DNA from: an uncultured Verrucomicrobiota bacterium
GTDB taxonomy: Bacteria > Verrucomicrobiota > Kiritimatiellia > RFP12 > UBA3636
DNA: 39,104 nt
Direction of reading: 5' to 3'
Assembly: GCA_946534105.1 (NCBI GenBank)
Contig: CAMNCG010000008.1
Span: forward strand, 1 to 39,104
The notes under the pieces were generated by a model. The model worked only from the letters and a program-made list of their open reading frames with translations. It searched no databases and had not been told where the DNA came from. The position numbers were made by a program, and so were the translations under genes. This document shows, one piece after another, positions 29,901 to 36,528 of this stretch. Each line of letters begins with the position of its first letter. The first letter of the stretch is position 1.

Positions 29901-31408
29901 AGGTGAACGACCTCGTGGCGCGACTGCGCCACGCCAAGCCCGGCACGACGCTCATTTCGCCGCCGCCGCACCACGACATCTACTCCATTGAAGACCTGGC
30001 GCAGCTCATCTACGACCTCAAATGCGCCAATCCCGCCGCGCGCGTCTCGGTGAAGCTCGTCTCTGAGGCCGGCGTCGGCACCATCGCCGCCGGCGTCGCC
30101 AAGGCGCATGCCGACGTCGTGGTGATTTCCGGCTTCGACGGCGGGACAGGCGCCGCGCCGCTGACGTCCATGAAGCACGCCGGACTGCCATGGGAACTGG
30201 GGCTTGCCGAGGCGCATCAGACGCTCGTGAAGAACAACCTGCGCCACCGCGTGAAACTCCAGGTCGATGGACAGCTTCGCACCGGGCGCGACATCGTGAT
30301 CGCCGCCCTGCTCGGCGCGGACGAGTTCGCCTTCGGCACGTCGATGCTGGTGGCTCTTGGGTGCGTCCAGTGCCGCAACTGCAACCTTGGAAGCTGCCCC
30401 GTCGGCATCGCCACGCAGAACGAGGCGCTTCGCGCGAAGTTCGCCGGCAGGCCGGAGCATCTACAGCGCTACTTCCGCTTTCTTGCCGAAGAAGTGCGCG
30501 AACAGCTCGCGGCGCTGGGGCTTTCTTCGCTTGCCGAGGCCCGCGGCCGCGCCGACCTGCTTAAGGTAAAGGACGGAGTCCGGTTTGATTTCGGGGACGT
30601 TTTGCAATCGATGGCCATCGACCACTATCGACCGAAAGCGACCGCAAGCGAGGACAATCGAGAGCTGTCGACCGGAAGCGACAACTACGACGAGCATGAG
30701 CTGATTCCGGCGGTCGAACGCGGCGAAAACGCGCTGTCGCGCGCGATCGGCAACCGCGACCGCTCCGTCGGCGCGGCGCTCTCCGGCTGGCTCGTCGGGC
30801 GCGAACATGGCGACATCGCCGTCGAATTCACCGGCGTCGCCGGGCAGTCCTTCGGCGCGTTTCTCAGCAAGGGCGTCACCTTCAACCTGCGCGGCGAAGC
30901 GAACGACTATGTCGGCAAGAGCCTTTCCGGCGGCGTCATCACCATCGCGCCGCCGCGGGACTTCGCGGGAATCGCCGAGGAGAACGTCGTCGCCGGAAAC
31001 GTCATCGCATACGGCGCGACCTCGGGGGCGATCTTCGTGAACGGTTTGGCGGGCGAGCGGTTCGGGATCCGTAACTCCGGGGCGACGCTCGTCGTGGAAG
31101 GCGTCGGCGACCACGGATGCGAATACATGACCGCCGGGACCGTCGTCGTGCTAGGCCCCGTCGGCGTCAACTTCGCCGCCGGCATGACCGGCGGCGTCGC
31201 CTACGTCCTCGACGAAACCGGCGACCTGGACCTGCGGTGCAATCTGGACTCCGTCGACCTGCATCCGGTCGAAAAGGGGAGCGAGGACGAAACGCGCCTC
31301 CGCGCGCTGCTGCGCGAACACGCCGCGCGCACCGGCTCCGCGAAAGCCGCGCGACTTCTCCAGAACTGGCGCGACGCACGGCGGAGATTCGCGAAAATCA
31401 CTCCCTGA
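26903..31408 (+). CDS. gltB: Glutamate synthase large subunit with several repeat insertions
   Basis: 1501 residues. Domains in order: Ntn glutaminase with catalytic Cys after the propeptide (HDACGVGMVANL, C19), central domain, FMN domain with GAMSMGSLSPEAHE and SNSGEGGEDPAR, the 3Fe-4S cluster loop CVQCRNCNLGSCPVGIATQN, and the C-terminal beta-helix (GAIFVNGLAGERFGIRNSGA). Converts glutamine plus 2-oxoglutarate to two glutamates with GltD. ATG 26903 has AAGGA 11 nt upstream; a TTG at 26894 is less likely. Insertions: 10-bp units at residues about 153-165, a 10-bp tandem at about 632-641, five 24-bp units at about 782-821 with a terminal hairpin, octamers at about 885-898, and decameric units at about 1237-1262. 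Frame is kept through all of them. Confidence 0.96.
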   Translation: MNTTARQGLYRGEYEHDACGVGMVANLSGEADHGIVEKGIEILRRLMHRGATGNDPRTGDGAGLLMRIPDAFFRAKGAEIGSHAESAGGAELPPAGEYGVAMIFGGEGEEAAIEEAVRGEGCAVIGWREVPVNPDAIGDDARRVMPRIRQLFIDSNRQQSTAIGGDSHFAAAFERRLLVVRRQIERAAPEAYVCSCSSRTIVYKGLLLATQIERFYPDLSDPAFVSPFAIVHQRYSTNTFPSWELAHPFRAIAHNGEINALKGNLNAMAAREASLASPLFGADLAKLLPVVRPGQSDSASLDNVFELLVAAGRDAPHAMMMLVPQAWGAKYHMGHDVRAFYEYHSALMEPWDGPAAIAFTDGIGLGAALDRNGLRPARWTLTKDGLFVLASETGVLDIAPAETARHGRLRPGTILWLDLAEHRLLEDAEVKNYYARRRPYRRWVKENHIPVTGLFTEIVPSTADSIASAPADRSRFGYSLEDVELILRPMAETGAEPVGAMGNDAALVCLRNRFNLFDCFHQLFAQVTNPPIDPIREELVMSIMTYIGNEGNILAETPRHAHLVKMTRPVLTDDELCRLRNIPGFPAETLGLYFDGGLKPALDALAATALDAAKNGAKIIVLSDRAVNGGKRLPSAATGGDGSCVRRIPSILAVAAVNKALVEAGLRPSVGIVVESGEVREVHHFAVLLGFGATAVNPWLALATASEIGGKDAVKTASNYVSAVCHGIMKIMSKMGISTLRSYRSARIFEAVGLGPKIVREYFGGVASPVGGLELEDIERCLEGVRGNSLEGVRRNSLEGVRGNLLEGVRGNSLEGVRGNLGSPVLSPGGEYRFRKGGVEHLWNPQRVVDFREAVRNDDYARFRRYTDSIDAESRVTLRSQLEFAKRANDPTIKRTNDPVESIDSIVHRFVGGAMSMGSLSPEAHETIALALNGLGTMSNSGEGGEDPARFGTDKNSAIKQVASARFGVTIEYLRSAKDLQIKLAQGAKPGEGGQLPGGKVNDLVARLRHAKPGTTLISPPPHHDIYSIEDLAQLIYDLKCANPAARVSVKLVSEAGVGTIAAGVAKAHADVVVISGFDGGTGAAPLTSMKHAGLPWELGLAEAHQTLVKNNLRHRVKLQVDGQLRTGRDIVIAALLGADEFAFGTSMLVALGCVQCRNCNLGSCPVGIATQNEALRAKFAGRPEHLQRYFRFLAEEVREQLAALGLSSLAEARGRADLLKVKDGVRFDFGDVLQSMAIDHYRPKATASEDNRELSTGSDNYDEHELIPAVERGENALSRAIGNRDRSVGAALSGWLVGREHGDIAVEFTGVAGQSFGAFLSKGVTFNLRGEANDYVGKSLSGGVITIAPPRDFAGIAEENVVAGNVIAYGATSGAIFVNGLAGERFGIRNSGATLVVEGVGDHGCEYMTAGTVVVLGPVGVNFAAGMTGGVAYVLDETGDLDLRCNLDSVDLHPVEKGSEDETRLRALLREHAARTGSAKAARLLQNWRDARRRFAKITP
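27360..27396 (+). repeat. 10-bp TCGACAGCAA array inside gltB
   Basis: Units TCGACAGCAA, TCGACAGCAA, TCGACCGCAA, then TCGGCGG. Encodes DSNRQQSTAIGG in the glutaminase domain. Confidence 0.85.
28796..28825 (+). repeat. 10-bp CGGCTGCCAT tandem inside gltB
   Basis: CGGCTGCCAT, CGGCTGCCAC, CGGCGGCGAC; a short, partly decayed decamer array coding RLPSAATGGDG. Confidence 0.55.
29246..29374 (+). repeat. Five 24-bp tandem repeats ending in a hairpin, inside gltB
   Basis: Unit CTGGAAGGGGTTCGGGGAAA plus CTCG, five copies (29246, 29270, 29294, 29318, 29342) with a few point changes, coding LEGVRGNS repeated. The last unit runs into a perfect 8-bp stem GGGGGAAC-TTAG-GTTCCCCC (29355-29374). Confidence 0.95.
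29557..29596 (+). repeat. 8-bp CAAACGAT array inside gltB
   Basis: Five octamers in register (CAAACGAG, CAAACGAT, CCAACGAT, CAAGCGAA, CAAACGAC), coding AKRANDPTIKRTNDP just before the conserved FMN-domain entry. Confidence 0.88.
30611..30690 (+). repeat. Degenerate 10-bp array inside gltB
   Basis: Eight 10-bp blocks can be aligned, with ACCACTATCG, ACCGAAAGCG, ACCGCAAGCG, AGGACAATCG, AGAGCTGTCG and ACCGGAAGCG the clearest. It resembles the TCGACCGCAA family at 27360. Confidence 0.7.
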
Positions 31409-31931
31409 GCGGCCGGCTCGCCCGACGCCGCGCGGCGTCGGGCATCGTCATGGACGATTCTGGCGACAAGCGATCGGGGCATGCCTTGTCCTTGCCGTCG
31501 GACAGCGTCTCCGCGACGTTGATGTAGCAGGGCCGGATGTGCTTGAACGCATTGAGGATGTCGAGCTCGGCGAGGACGCGGAAGGGGCGAAGGATCTTCG
31601 TCCAGCCTTGCCGTGCCTCTTCCTGCTGGGAGGCGGGCAGGGTTGCGACGTGAAGCTCGCTGCACGAAAGGTAGTACTGGTAATCCGCCGCAATGCGCTT
31701 CTTCTCCTCCGCCTCCCTCCGAATGGCCTCAAGCTCCTTGCGGGTGAGAAGAAATCCCCATTCGTCCACCTTTTCCGCCGGCAGGGCACGGTCCAAAAGC
31801 TTCGCCATCTGCCTTCCATGGGGCGTCAACTTGCCGTCCTTGTACCAAGTGGCAATCTCCTAGCGCGTCAGTTCATCCACCATTTCGGGGATGGATTGCG
31901 AAGATTCGGGTGTTGGTGTGTGGCGTGGCAT
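31398..31931 (-). pseudogene. Unknown gene interrupted by an amber codon
   Basis: Reading from ATG 31931, the frame runs MPRHTPTPESSQSIPEMVDE then LTR, a TAG at 31862-31860 (codon 24), and then stays open for a further 153 codons (EIATWYKDGKLTPHGRQMAK onwards) to a stop at 31398. The flanking context fits LTR-Q-EIATWYKDG, so a single CAG-to-TAG change is the simplest explanation. The family is not recognised; the product would be charged and helical, with KELEAIRREAEEKKRIAADY near the middle. Its 3' end overlaps gltB by 11 bp on the other strand. Downstream initiation at TTG 31829 is possible. Confidence 0.6.
31420..31443. terminator. Perfect 24-bp GC-rich palindrome after gltB
   Basis: GCCCGACGCCGC followed directly by its complement, 12 nt after the gltB stop. 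No T-tract follows. It could act as a convergent terminator or be one more interspersed hairpin; it lies within the 3' end of the converging pseudogene. Confidence 0.45.
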
Positions 31932-31956
31932 GGTTCACTCCATCCGTACCATTGAT

Positions 31957-32490
31957 TCAGGTCTCGCCGATAACTTCCCAATGGCCACCGTATTTTGGAC
32001 CAATCCGTCGAATCACATTACCTTCCTTCAGCTTCTGAAGATGCCACTTAATTCCGTCTGACGACAACCCTATTTCCTTTGACAAGGCGGCCCGGGAAAC
32101 ACCGGGATTCGTTTTAATTATCGCCAGAATCCTTTGGGTAGTTGTTTGGGTAGTTGTTTGGGTAGTTGCCTGGGCGGTACGCAAGGACTGTTCGGCTCCT
32201 GTGCTTTTCAATTCAAGGTACGCCGGACATGCCTTGCACAGCACCATAACCCCGCTTTCACCAATCTTATAAATTGGGCGCGGCCCGCCATATTCTTTGC
32301 ATCCTACCGTGATCTTGCATGGTATCGACTCCATGAGCGACTTGGCCTTGGCCACTCCCACGGGTGTGCCATTGTCCGCACGTCCAATATAGAGCGCTCC
32401 ACCGTATGCGTTTGCATACCCGCAAATCCATTCAAGATACTCGTCGTGCCACGACTGCTTGAACTCTATCGTCTGTGTCTCTTTCTTCAT
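31957..32490 (-). CDS. AlbA_2-type DNA-binding protein with internal deletion
   Basis: 177 residues from ATG 32490 (AAAGG upstream). The N-terminus KKETQTIEFKQSWHDEYLEW and ICGYANAYGGALYIG is the start of the AlbA_2 (divergent AAA-4, Schlafen-like) domain family, whose members usually have about 350-500 residues. After SLMESIPCKIT the sequence jumps to VGCKEYGGPRPIYKIGESGV, normally located near the end of the protein, then a TTQ-rich linker (ATTQTTTQTTTQR) and a winged helix-turn-helix (VSRAALSKEIGLSSDGIKWH). The middle ATP-binding-like part is missing, but the frame is intact, so it is either a degenerate or a minimal derivative. A small-ORF element (copy 1) sits immediately upstream. Confidence 0.75.
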   Translation of the reverse strand: MKKETQTIEFKQSWHDEYLEWICGYANAYGGALYIGRADNGTPVGVAKAKSLMESIPCKITVGCKEYGGPRPIYKIGESGVMVLCKACPAYLELKSTGAEQSLRTAQATTQTTTQTTTQRILAIIKTNPGVSRAALSKEIGLSSDGIKWHLQKLKEGNVIRRIGPKYGGHWEVIGET

Positions 32491-32507
32491 CACCGTACCT
32501 TTTCAGA

Positions 32508-32726
32508 AGATTATACCCCACTGCCGCGCTCTTCAAACGCCATCTGCCCCGTCAGCCTGCGCAGCTCCTCGCGGATGCGCTCGGTCTCTTCCTCGTCCTC
32601 ATGCATGACGGCATACTCGAGCAAGGCGTCAAGTCGCTTGATCGCCTCTATCGTATCGTCTCTCTGCGGCATCGCCATCGTCTCTACTCCATCATTTCTA
32701 CTCCACCAATGGGGTCTGTCCCTCTC
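32508..32726 (-). mobile_element. Small-ORF repeat element, copy 1
   Basis: About 219 bp that align with 36955-37180 (copy 3) and partly with 36447-36528 (copy 2). Minus-strand order: GGGACAGACC start, leader with TGGAGTAGAAATGATGGAG, the small ORF, then GAAGAGCGCGGCAGTGGGG and TATAAT (32513-32508), a possible -10 box for the following AlbA_2 gene. The upstream vsr fragment is cut off at its left boundary. Confidence 0.75.
32511..32678 (-). CDS. Small repeated protein, 55 residues (copy 1)
   Basis: Begins MAMPQRDDTIEAIKRLDALL and continues EYAVMHEDEEETERIREELR, an acidic, heptad-like pattern consistent with a short coiled coil. A near-identical 46-residue ORF is at 36992-37132 and a truncated one at 36435-36485. 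Differences between copies are largely synonymous or conservative (T/A, M/I, E/D), which supports real coding. GATGGAG 9-15 nt upstream can serve as ribosome site. No family recognised. Confidence 0.7.
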   Translation of the reverse strand: MAMPQRDDTIEAIKRLDALLEYAVMHEDEEETERIREELRRLTGQMAFEERGSGV

Positions 32727-32730
32727 GCCT

Positions 32731-32862
32731 CTACACGTTCACACGAAACCGAAGGCCGCGGGAGAAAAGATAGCGTCGAACCACCAGCTCGGGCTTTGTG
32801 TCGCGGCTACGAATTCGGCTCATCATCCAACTTCGGCGCTCTCTTGAAATTGTGTCCGTCAT
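32731..32862 (-). pseudogene. vsr: vsr mismatch endonuclease, N-terminal fragment
   Basis: 43 codons: MTDTISRERRSWMMSRIRSR then DTKPELVVRRYLFSRGLRFR and VNV. This matches the start of very-short-patch repair endonucleases (RSxxMSRIRxxDTKPE, then the RLGFRFR-type segment). The catalytic core and zinc-binding part are absent: a TAG follows at 32733-32731, 5 bp before the small-ORF element. Vsr genes accompany cytosine methyltransferases, none of which is in the window. Confidence 0.85.
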
Positions 32863-33017
32863 TCAGCAGCGATTATCGTGTTGCAAACATCCATGGCATT
32901 CTGCATGCGGCCGATTCTACATCTGCCCCCGCGCCACGTCCAATCCAAAGAAATTGCGGGCTGCCAGACGGTCGGCCCCTGCCGTTAGGGCGCGCTCTTC
33001 GCGAGCAGTTTGCCCTG

Positions 33018-33103
33018 GGAGCGCGGGCTTCCAGCCCGCGATGGGCGGTGCGGCGTCTCTCGCGCGCGCCGTCCCCCATGGGAGCGCGGGCTTCCAGCCC
33101 GCG
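33018..33103. repeat. Twin CGCGGGCT-TCC-AGCCCGCG hairpins
   Basis: Perfect 8-bp stems with TCC loops at 33022-33040 and 33085-33103, each preceded by GGGAG; the two copies are 63 bp apart. Confidence 0.85.
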
Positions 33104-33168
33104 AAAATGCTCGCGCATCGCGCGGCAACACATTGGCGTCCGCGAGCAAGCGGCCCATTTTCCGAAAA

Positions 33169-33196
33169 CTTTGTGCGCTTTGCGTCCTTTGTGGCT
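33169..33196. repeat. CACAAAG palindrome, right arm only
   Basis: ctttgtgcgctttgcg followed by tcctttgtggct matches the right arm of the palindromes at 7205 and 9155. Intergenic remnant. Confidence 0.85.
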
Positions 33197-33232
33197 AAAA
33201 ACTGTCGTGATGCGATCGGCAGCAATTGTTTC

Positions 33233-34651
33233 CTAGATGTCTCGATCATACAGGATATTCTCAAGCGCCTCGACGAGATTCCGGCGCTTCTTGTTTTTCG
33301 CAATCAAATCCCGGACTCTTTTCCGAAAAGCCATTGCTTTCCCATTGACGAAAAAAATTGGCTTCATGCAACGTAGCGCCCTGGCAATATTGTCGTAATC
33401 GCTCTGCCAGGCACGTGTGCTGTTCGCAATGATCCACTCCCAAATCGCAATCGCCTCTTCTGGCCATATCAGGGCAATGCGATCGGCCATGCTCCAATCA
33501 AACGCACAAGCCTCTACGCGTTCTTTCTTGCAACGTTGCGCAACAGCGCGCTTGTAATAGGAAAGAGCTGCATCCGGGCGATGTTCTCTCCATGCCAACT
33601 CGGCCAGCAACTCGAATGACGGCGTTGGCTCTTCAACAATGCCACGGCCCAAATCCACAATCGGCAAGGGCCAATCTGTGGCTTTTGTTTCCTCTAAATC
33701 CGGACGGATTCCAGTCTCCAACGCGCGAAACACAGCCTTGCGAACGGCATCGGCGACGTTCCCTACGCTGCAAATAGCCATCAGTTGATCATATTTGTCA
33801 ACGGAAGGATTGTCGAAGAACGCCTCCGCGTCAAATGCCGCCGCCTTTGTCAAATCGCCACGTGAAATGGCAAAACCACGCATCCGTGCCTGCGCCGTTG
33901 TCGAGACCCTATCCTTTTCAAGGTGTTTCTCAAACAATTCTTCCGCCTCCTTCGTCAGACCATCGGCGAGGAGCGCCTCAGCCATCCACTCTGCATTGCC
34001 GAATCGCCCGAGGATGGATCTTCTGAACGGCGTTATTTCGTCTTCACGTCCGGCATTGCGAAGTGCGGCTTCAATCTCGTCAACAGACGCTTTGTCGTCA
34101 AGCCAGCCACGGATGTCATTGTCGCTTATGCCATCGTCCTCGACTTTTGGCGTATTCCTGAATTTTTCGATCTTCATGTCCGCCAGCCGCGACCAATCGT
34201 CCTGCGACAGCGTGCTCTTCTTGTCCAACATGGTCGTGGCGAAATCGGCCAAATAATAGATGTCGCGCTTTTGGAAGTCCTCCAGCCATCCGATTTTCTC
34301 CGCAAGACTTCCCTCGCACTTCATGAGTGCCTTCAACATTTTCTCCATCCAGTAGCGCGCCTGTCCGGCGCAGTCGCCATCGTCGTCTGATTTTTCAATT
34401 TGCGCATTTGCCTTCGTTAGAAGGAAATCGCACATCTCGCAAATGTCGCTGAATTGGGCTTCGGAAAGAAACTCGCGCATCGGATCGTAAAGGATACCGT
34501 AGTCCGCACGGTCCCCCTCGTGTTTCCACCCGTTGTACCAGCACTGCTTTTTAGACGCCTGCTCAATGGCTGCACGAAGCCGTTTGGCAGGCTCGCGCAT
34601 GGTCTTGCGGTGGTACGTTTCCATGATATGCTTAATTTGCTTTTCAGTCAT
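33233..34651 (-). CDS. Unknown helical protein, possibly related to SWIM zinc-finger protein C-termini
   Basis: 472 residues from ATG 34651, with GAGGAG about 11 nt upstream (an earlier GTG at 34663 overlaps that site). Almost entirely alpha-helical, with a repeated pattern of paired helices (GNAEWMAEALLADGLTKEAE, SFELLAELAWREHRPDAALS and YYKRAVAQRC). It has a DDDGDCAGQARYW acidic turn resembling the C-terminal region of SWIM zinc-finger family proteins, but no CxCxnCxH motif is present. Lower GC than the core genes, which suggests acquisition. No function is proposed. Confidence 0.65.
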   Translation of the reverse strand: MTEKQIKHIMETYHRKTMREPAKRLRAAIEQASKKQCWYNGWKHEGDRADYGILYDPMREFLSEAQFSDICEMCDFLLTKANAQIEKSDDDGDCAGQARYWMEKMLKALMKCEGSLAEKIGWLEDFQKRDIYYLADFATTMLDKKSTLSQDDWSRLADMKIEKFRNTPKVEDDGISDNDIRGWLDDKASVDEIEAALRNAGREDEITPFRRSILGRFGNAEWMAEALLADGLTKEAEELFEKHLEKDRVSTTAQARMRGFAISRGDLTKAAAFDAEAFFDNPSVDKYDQLMAICSVGNVADAVRKAVFRALETGIRPDLEETKATDWPLPIVDLGRGIVEEPTPSFELLAELAWREHRPDAALSYYKRAVAQRCKKERVEACAFDWSMADRIALIWPEEAIAIWEWIIANSTRAWQSDYDNIARALRCMKPIFFVNGKAMAFRKRVRDLIAKNKKRRNLVEALENILYDRDI

Positions 34652-34740
34652 AGCCAAGTGCACTCCTCTTCTGAAAAGACGAACTTATCTGTTTCGAAAA
34701 ATCCTAACAATCCAATAACGGCGGGCATTTTAGTTTCCAT
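34648..34740 (-). CDS. Possible 30-residue leader or remnant ORF
   Basis: METKMPAVIGLLGFFETDKF then VFSEEECTWL, ending in an ATGA overlap with the start of the 472-residue gene. It lies 13 nt after the MFS stop. Its low GC matches the downstream gene. It may be a remnant of a longer ancestor or a coupling leader; it may also be chance. Confidence 0.35.
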   Translation of the reverse strand: METKMPAVIGLLGFFETDKFVFSEEECTWL

Positions 34741-34753
34741 CAATTTCTCGGTA

Positions 34754-36004
34754 TCATCTGTCGCTCTGCGCATCCTTGCGCGTTTCCGACGCGGGTTTTG
34801 GCACTGTGAGCGCAAAGGCGCTGTTGGCAAGCGCCATGAACGCCGCCGTGGCGAAAAGGACGCCGGGGCCGAAGCGGTCCCAGATCCAGCCTCCGGCGAG
34901 CGCATAGAACACGGTCACCACGTGGTTCACGGAGATGCCGGAGGAAAGGGTCGCGGTCAGTTCCTCCTGGGAGTCGGAAAGCGTGCGGGCGTAGAGGTTC
35001 GTCGCCATCGAGGCGTTGCTCAGCACGGCGTCGAGGACGTAGTTCACGCACACCACGGCCACCGCCACGCGCGGCGGGAACCAGTCCTTCGCGAAGCCGT
35101 AGAGCAGACACACGAAGAACAGTACGACCGTGTCCCAGATCATCACGTTGCGATAGCCCCATCGGTCCACTAGCCGCCCGATGAGGCGGCCGCCCCACAG
35201 CGCGGTGAAGAGCGCGGCGGCGGCGAAGAGGATCGCGACGTGCTGCGTGTCCATGCCATAGACGCGAATCAGCACGAACGGACCGAAGGTGAAGAAGACC
35301 TGCTTGCGCGCCCCGTAGAAGAGCTCCAGGATGTAGAACGTCGAATATTTGCGGCGAAAATAGAACGACGGACGCGCGCGCTTCGCGAGCCCCGGCTCTT
35401 TCACGGATGCCGCGACGGCGAGACTGGCGGCGAGGAGCAGCGCCACCAGCACCCACGTCACATCATAGAACGCGCGGCGCGGCGCGTCCGACCAGAAGTG
35501 TCCGCCCAAGTAGAAGATGGCCGCTACGAGGACGCTTCCCGCGACCGTGCCAGCGTTGATCGCCCCCGTGACGATTCCGAGCGATTCGCCGCTCCGCCCC
35601 TCCCGGGCGATTGAAAGCGCGAGCGACTGGCGAACGGGCATGACGAGATGCTCGCCCAACGCCCAGACGACGATGAACGCGACGGCCCACGCCCATCGGA
35701 CGGGCACCAGCAGCAACACCGCCGCGACGAGGGAACAGGCCGTTCCGAAGCGCAGAATCTTCCAGTCGGAGAACCGGTGGAGCGCGGCGAAGATCGCCAC
35801 GAGCAGCACGCCCGGCGTCTCGCGCAAAAACTCCAGCACTCCGCGGTCGAAGCCGTTGATGTCGTAGGTCTCAACGAGGAAGTTGTTGAACGCCGCGCCG
35901 AAGCACCCGATGCCGACGCCCCACACGAGGATGCTCATGAAGAACGCGCCCGCACCGGCCCCCGGACGGCATACAGCCTGATAGGATGAAAGTGGATTCT
36001 TCAT
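34754..36004 (-). CDS. Major facilitator superfamily transporter
   Basis: 416 residues with about 12 hydrophobic segments and a positively charged central loop (KEPGLAKRARPSFYFRRKYS). MFS-like motifs include RFSDWKILRFG in the first half and GRLIGRLVDRWGYRNVMIWD in the second (loop 8-9). Substrate unknown. The start is taken at ATG 36004; longer in-frame readings from 36151 run back through an AlbA_2 fragment and have no hydrophobic character. No ribosome site is evident, and the ATG is one base after the stop of that fragment, so expression may depend on coupling. High GC and core-like composition, in contrast to its neighbours. Confidence 0.88.
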   Translation of the reverse strand: MKNPLSSYQAVCRPGAGAGAFFMSILVWGVGIGCFGAAFNNFLVETYDINGFDRGVLEFLRETPGVLLVAIFAALHRFSDWKILRFGTACSLVAAVLLLVPVRWAWAVAFIVVWALGEHLVMPVRQSLALSIAREGRSGESLGIVTGAINAGTVAGSVLVAAIFYLGGHFWSDAPRRAFYDVTWVLVALLLAASLAVAASVKEPGLAKRARPSFYFRRKYSTFYILELFYGARKQVFFTFGPFVLIRVYGMDTQHVAILFAAAALFTALWGGRLIGRLVDRWGYRNVMIWDTVVLFFVCLLYGFAKDWFPPRVAVAVVCVNYVLDAVLSNASMATNLYARTLSDSQEELTATLSSGISVNHVVTVFYALAGGWIWDRFGPGVLFATAAFMALANSAFALTVPKPASETRKDAQSDR

Positions 36005-36005
36005 T

Positions 36006-36161
36006 TTAATGACCCGTTCTACCTTTGTCCAACTTGCAGTCGATGTTGAGCGCTTCGCCGCATGCGTTCGCATATCCGCAAATCCATTCAAGGTGCTCGT
36101 CGCACCATGACTGCTTGAACCCTGCCGACTGCGTTTCGCTTTCCGCCTCACTCTGTGACAT
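36006..36161 (-). pseudogene. AlbA_2 domain protein, N-terminal fragment
   Basis: 51 codons from ATG 36161: MSQSEAESETQSAGFKQSWC then DEHLEWICGYANACGEALNI. This is the same opening as the AlbA_2 gene at 32490 (FKQSWHDEYLEWICGYANAYGG), so it is a second, truncated family member. It ends DKGRTGH one base before the MFS start codon. The rest of the gene is missing. Confidence 0.75.
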
Positions 36162-36435
36162 GATATCCCCCAGTCTTGCGACTGCCGCGATACTGGACCA
36201 GTCCCTCACGGACAAGAACCGCAAGGGCATCTGTAACCGCCGTTCGACCTCTCCCTGACGCCGCCATTAGTTCTGGAGCTTTAATGCCAGGATGTGATTT
36301 TATGGCATCTAAAAGGATGTCTTTTATTGTCCGCTTTATTGTCCGCATTATTGTCCGCCCTTCCTTTAAGACATCATTTACTTTCTCACCCGCCTGTGAC
36401 ACCACGGTATCTGGTGCGGCGTCGATATGCACCAT
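36148..36435 (-). pseudogene. Winged-helix C-terminal fragment of an AlbA_2-type protein
   Basis: 95 codons: MVHIDAAPDTVVSQAGEKVN, then a TIMRTIKRTIK linker and a winged helix (SHPGIKAPELMAASGRGRTA, VTDALAVLVREGLVQYRGSR) ending GGYHVTE. The linker-plus-wHTH layout is that of AlbA_2 protein C-termini. Its start ATG overlaps the stop of the small-ORF remnant (TAATG), and its end overlaps the next AlbA_2 fragment. A deletion has joined it directly to the small-ORF element. It could still be made as a stand-alone DNA-binding domain. Confidence 0.6.
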
Positions 36436-36528
36436 TATATCGCCAGGATCGCCTCAGTCGTGTCGTCTCTCTGCGGCATCGCCATAGTCTATACTCCATC
36501 ATTTCTGCTCCACCAATGGGGTCCTTCT
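36435..36528 (-). mobile_element. Small-ORF repeat element, copy 2 (truncated)
   Basis: Leader (CCCATTGGTGGAGCAGAAATG and ATGGAGTATAGACT) and first codons identical to the other copies; the ORF MAMPQRDDTTEAILAI (36485-36435) breaks off after GAGGCGATC (36447). The DUF1016 fragment upstream ends in a TGA created at the element's first bases (36530-36528). Confidence 0.75.

Larger units (their letters stand above)
32863..33232. other. Non-coding repeat-rich interval
   Basis: No supported gene. It holds a decayed GGTCGGCCCCTGCCG repeat (about 32971), a GGGCGCGCTC/GCGAGC hairpin (about 32987-33005), two copies of GAGCGCGGGCTTCCAGCCCGC (33018-33103) and the right arm of the CACAAAG palindrome (33169-33196). 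Confidence 0.7.

Noticed and set aside
32475-33236. A 253-codon plus-strand ORF
   Set aside because: It runs antisense to the small repeated ORF and the vsr fragment and then through interspersed repeats; no coherent protein signal.
36005-36151. N-terminal extension of the MFS transporter
   Set aside because: The frame is the antisense/alternate reading of the AlbA_2 fragment, with no hydrophobic or family character.
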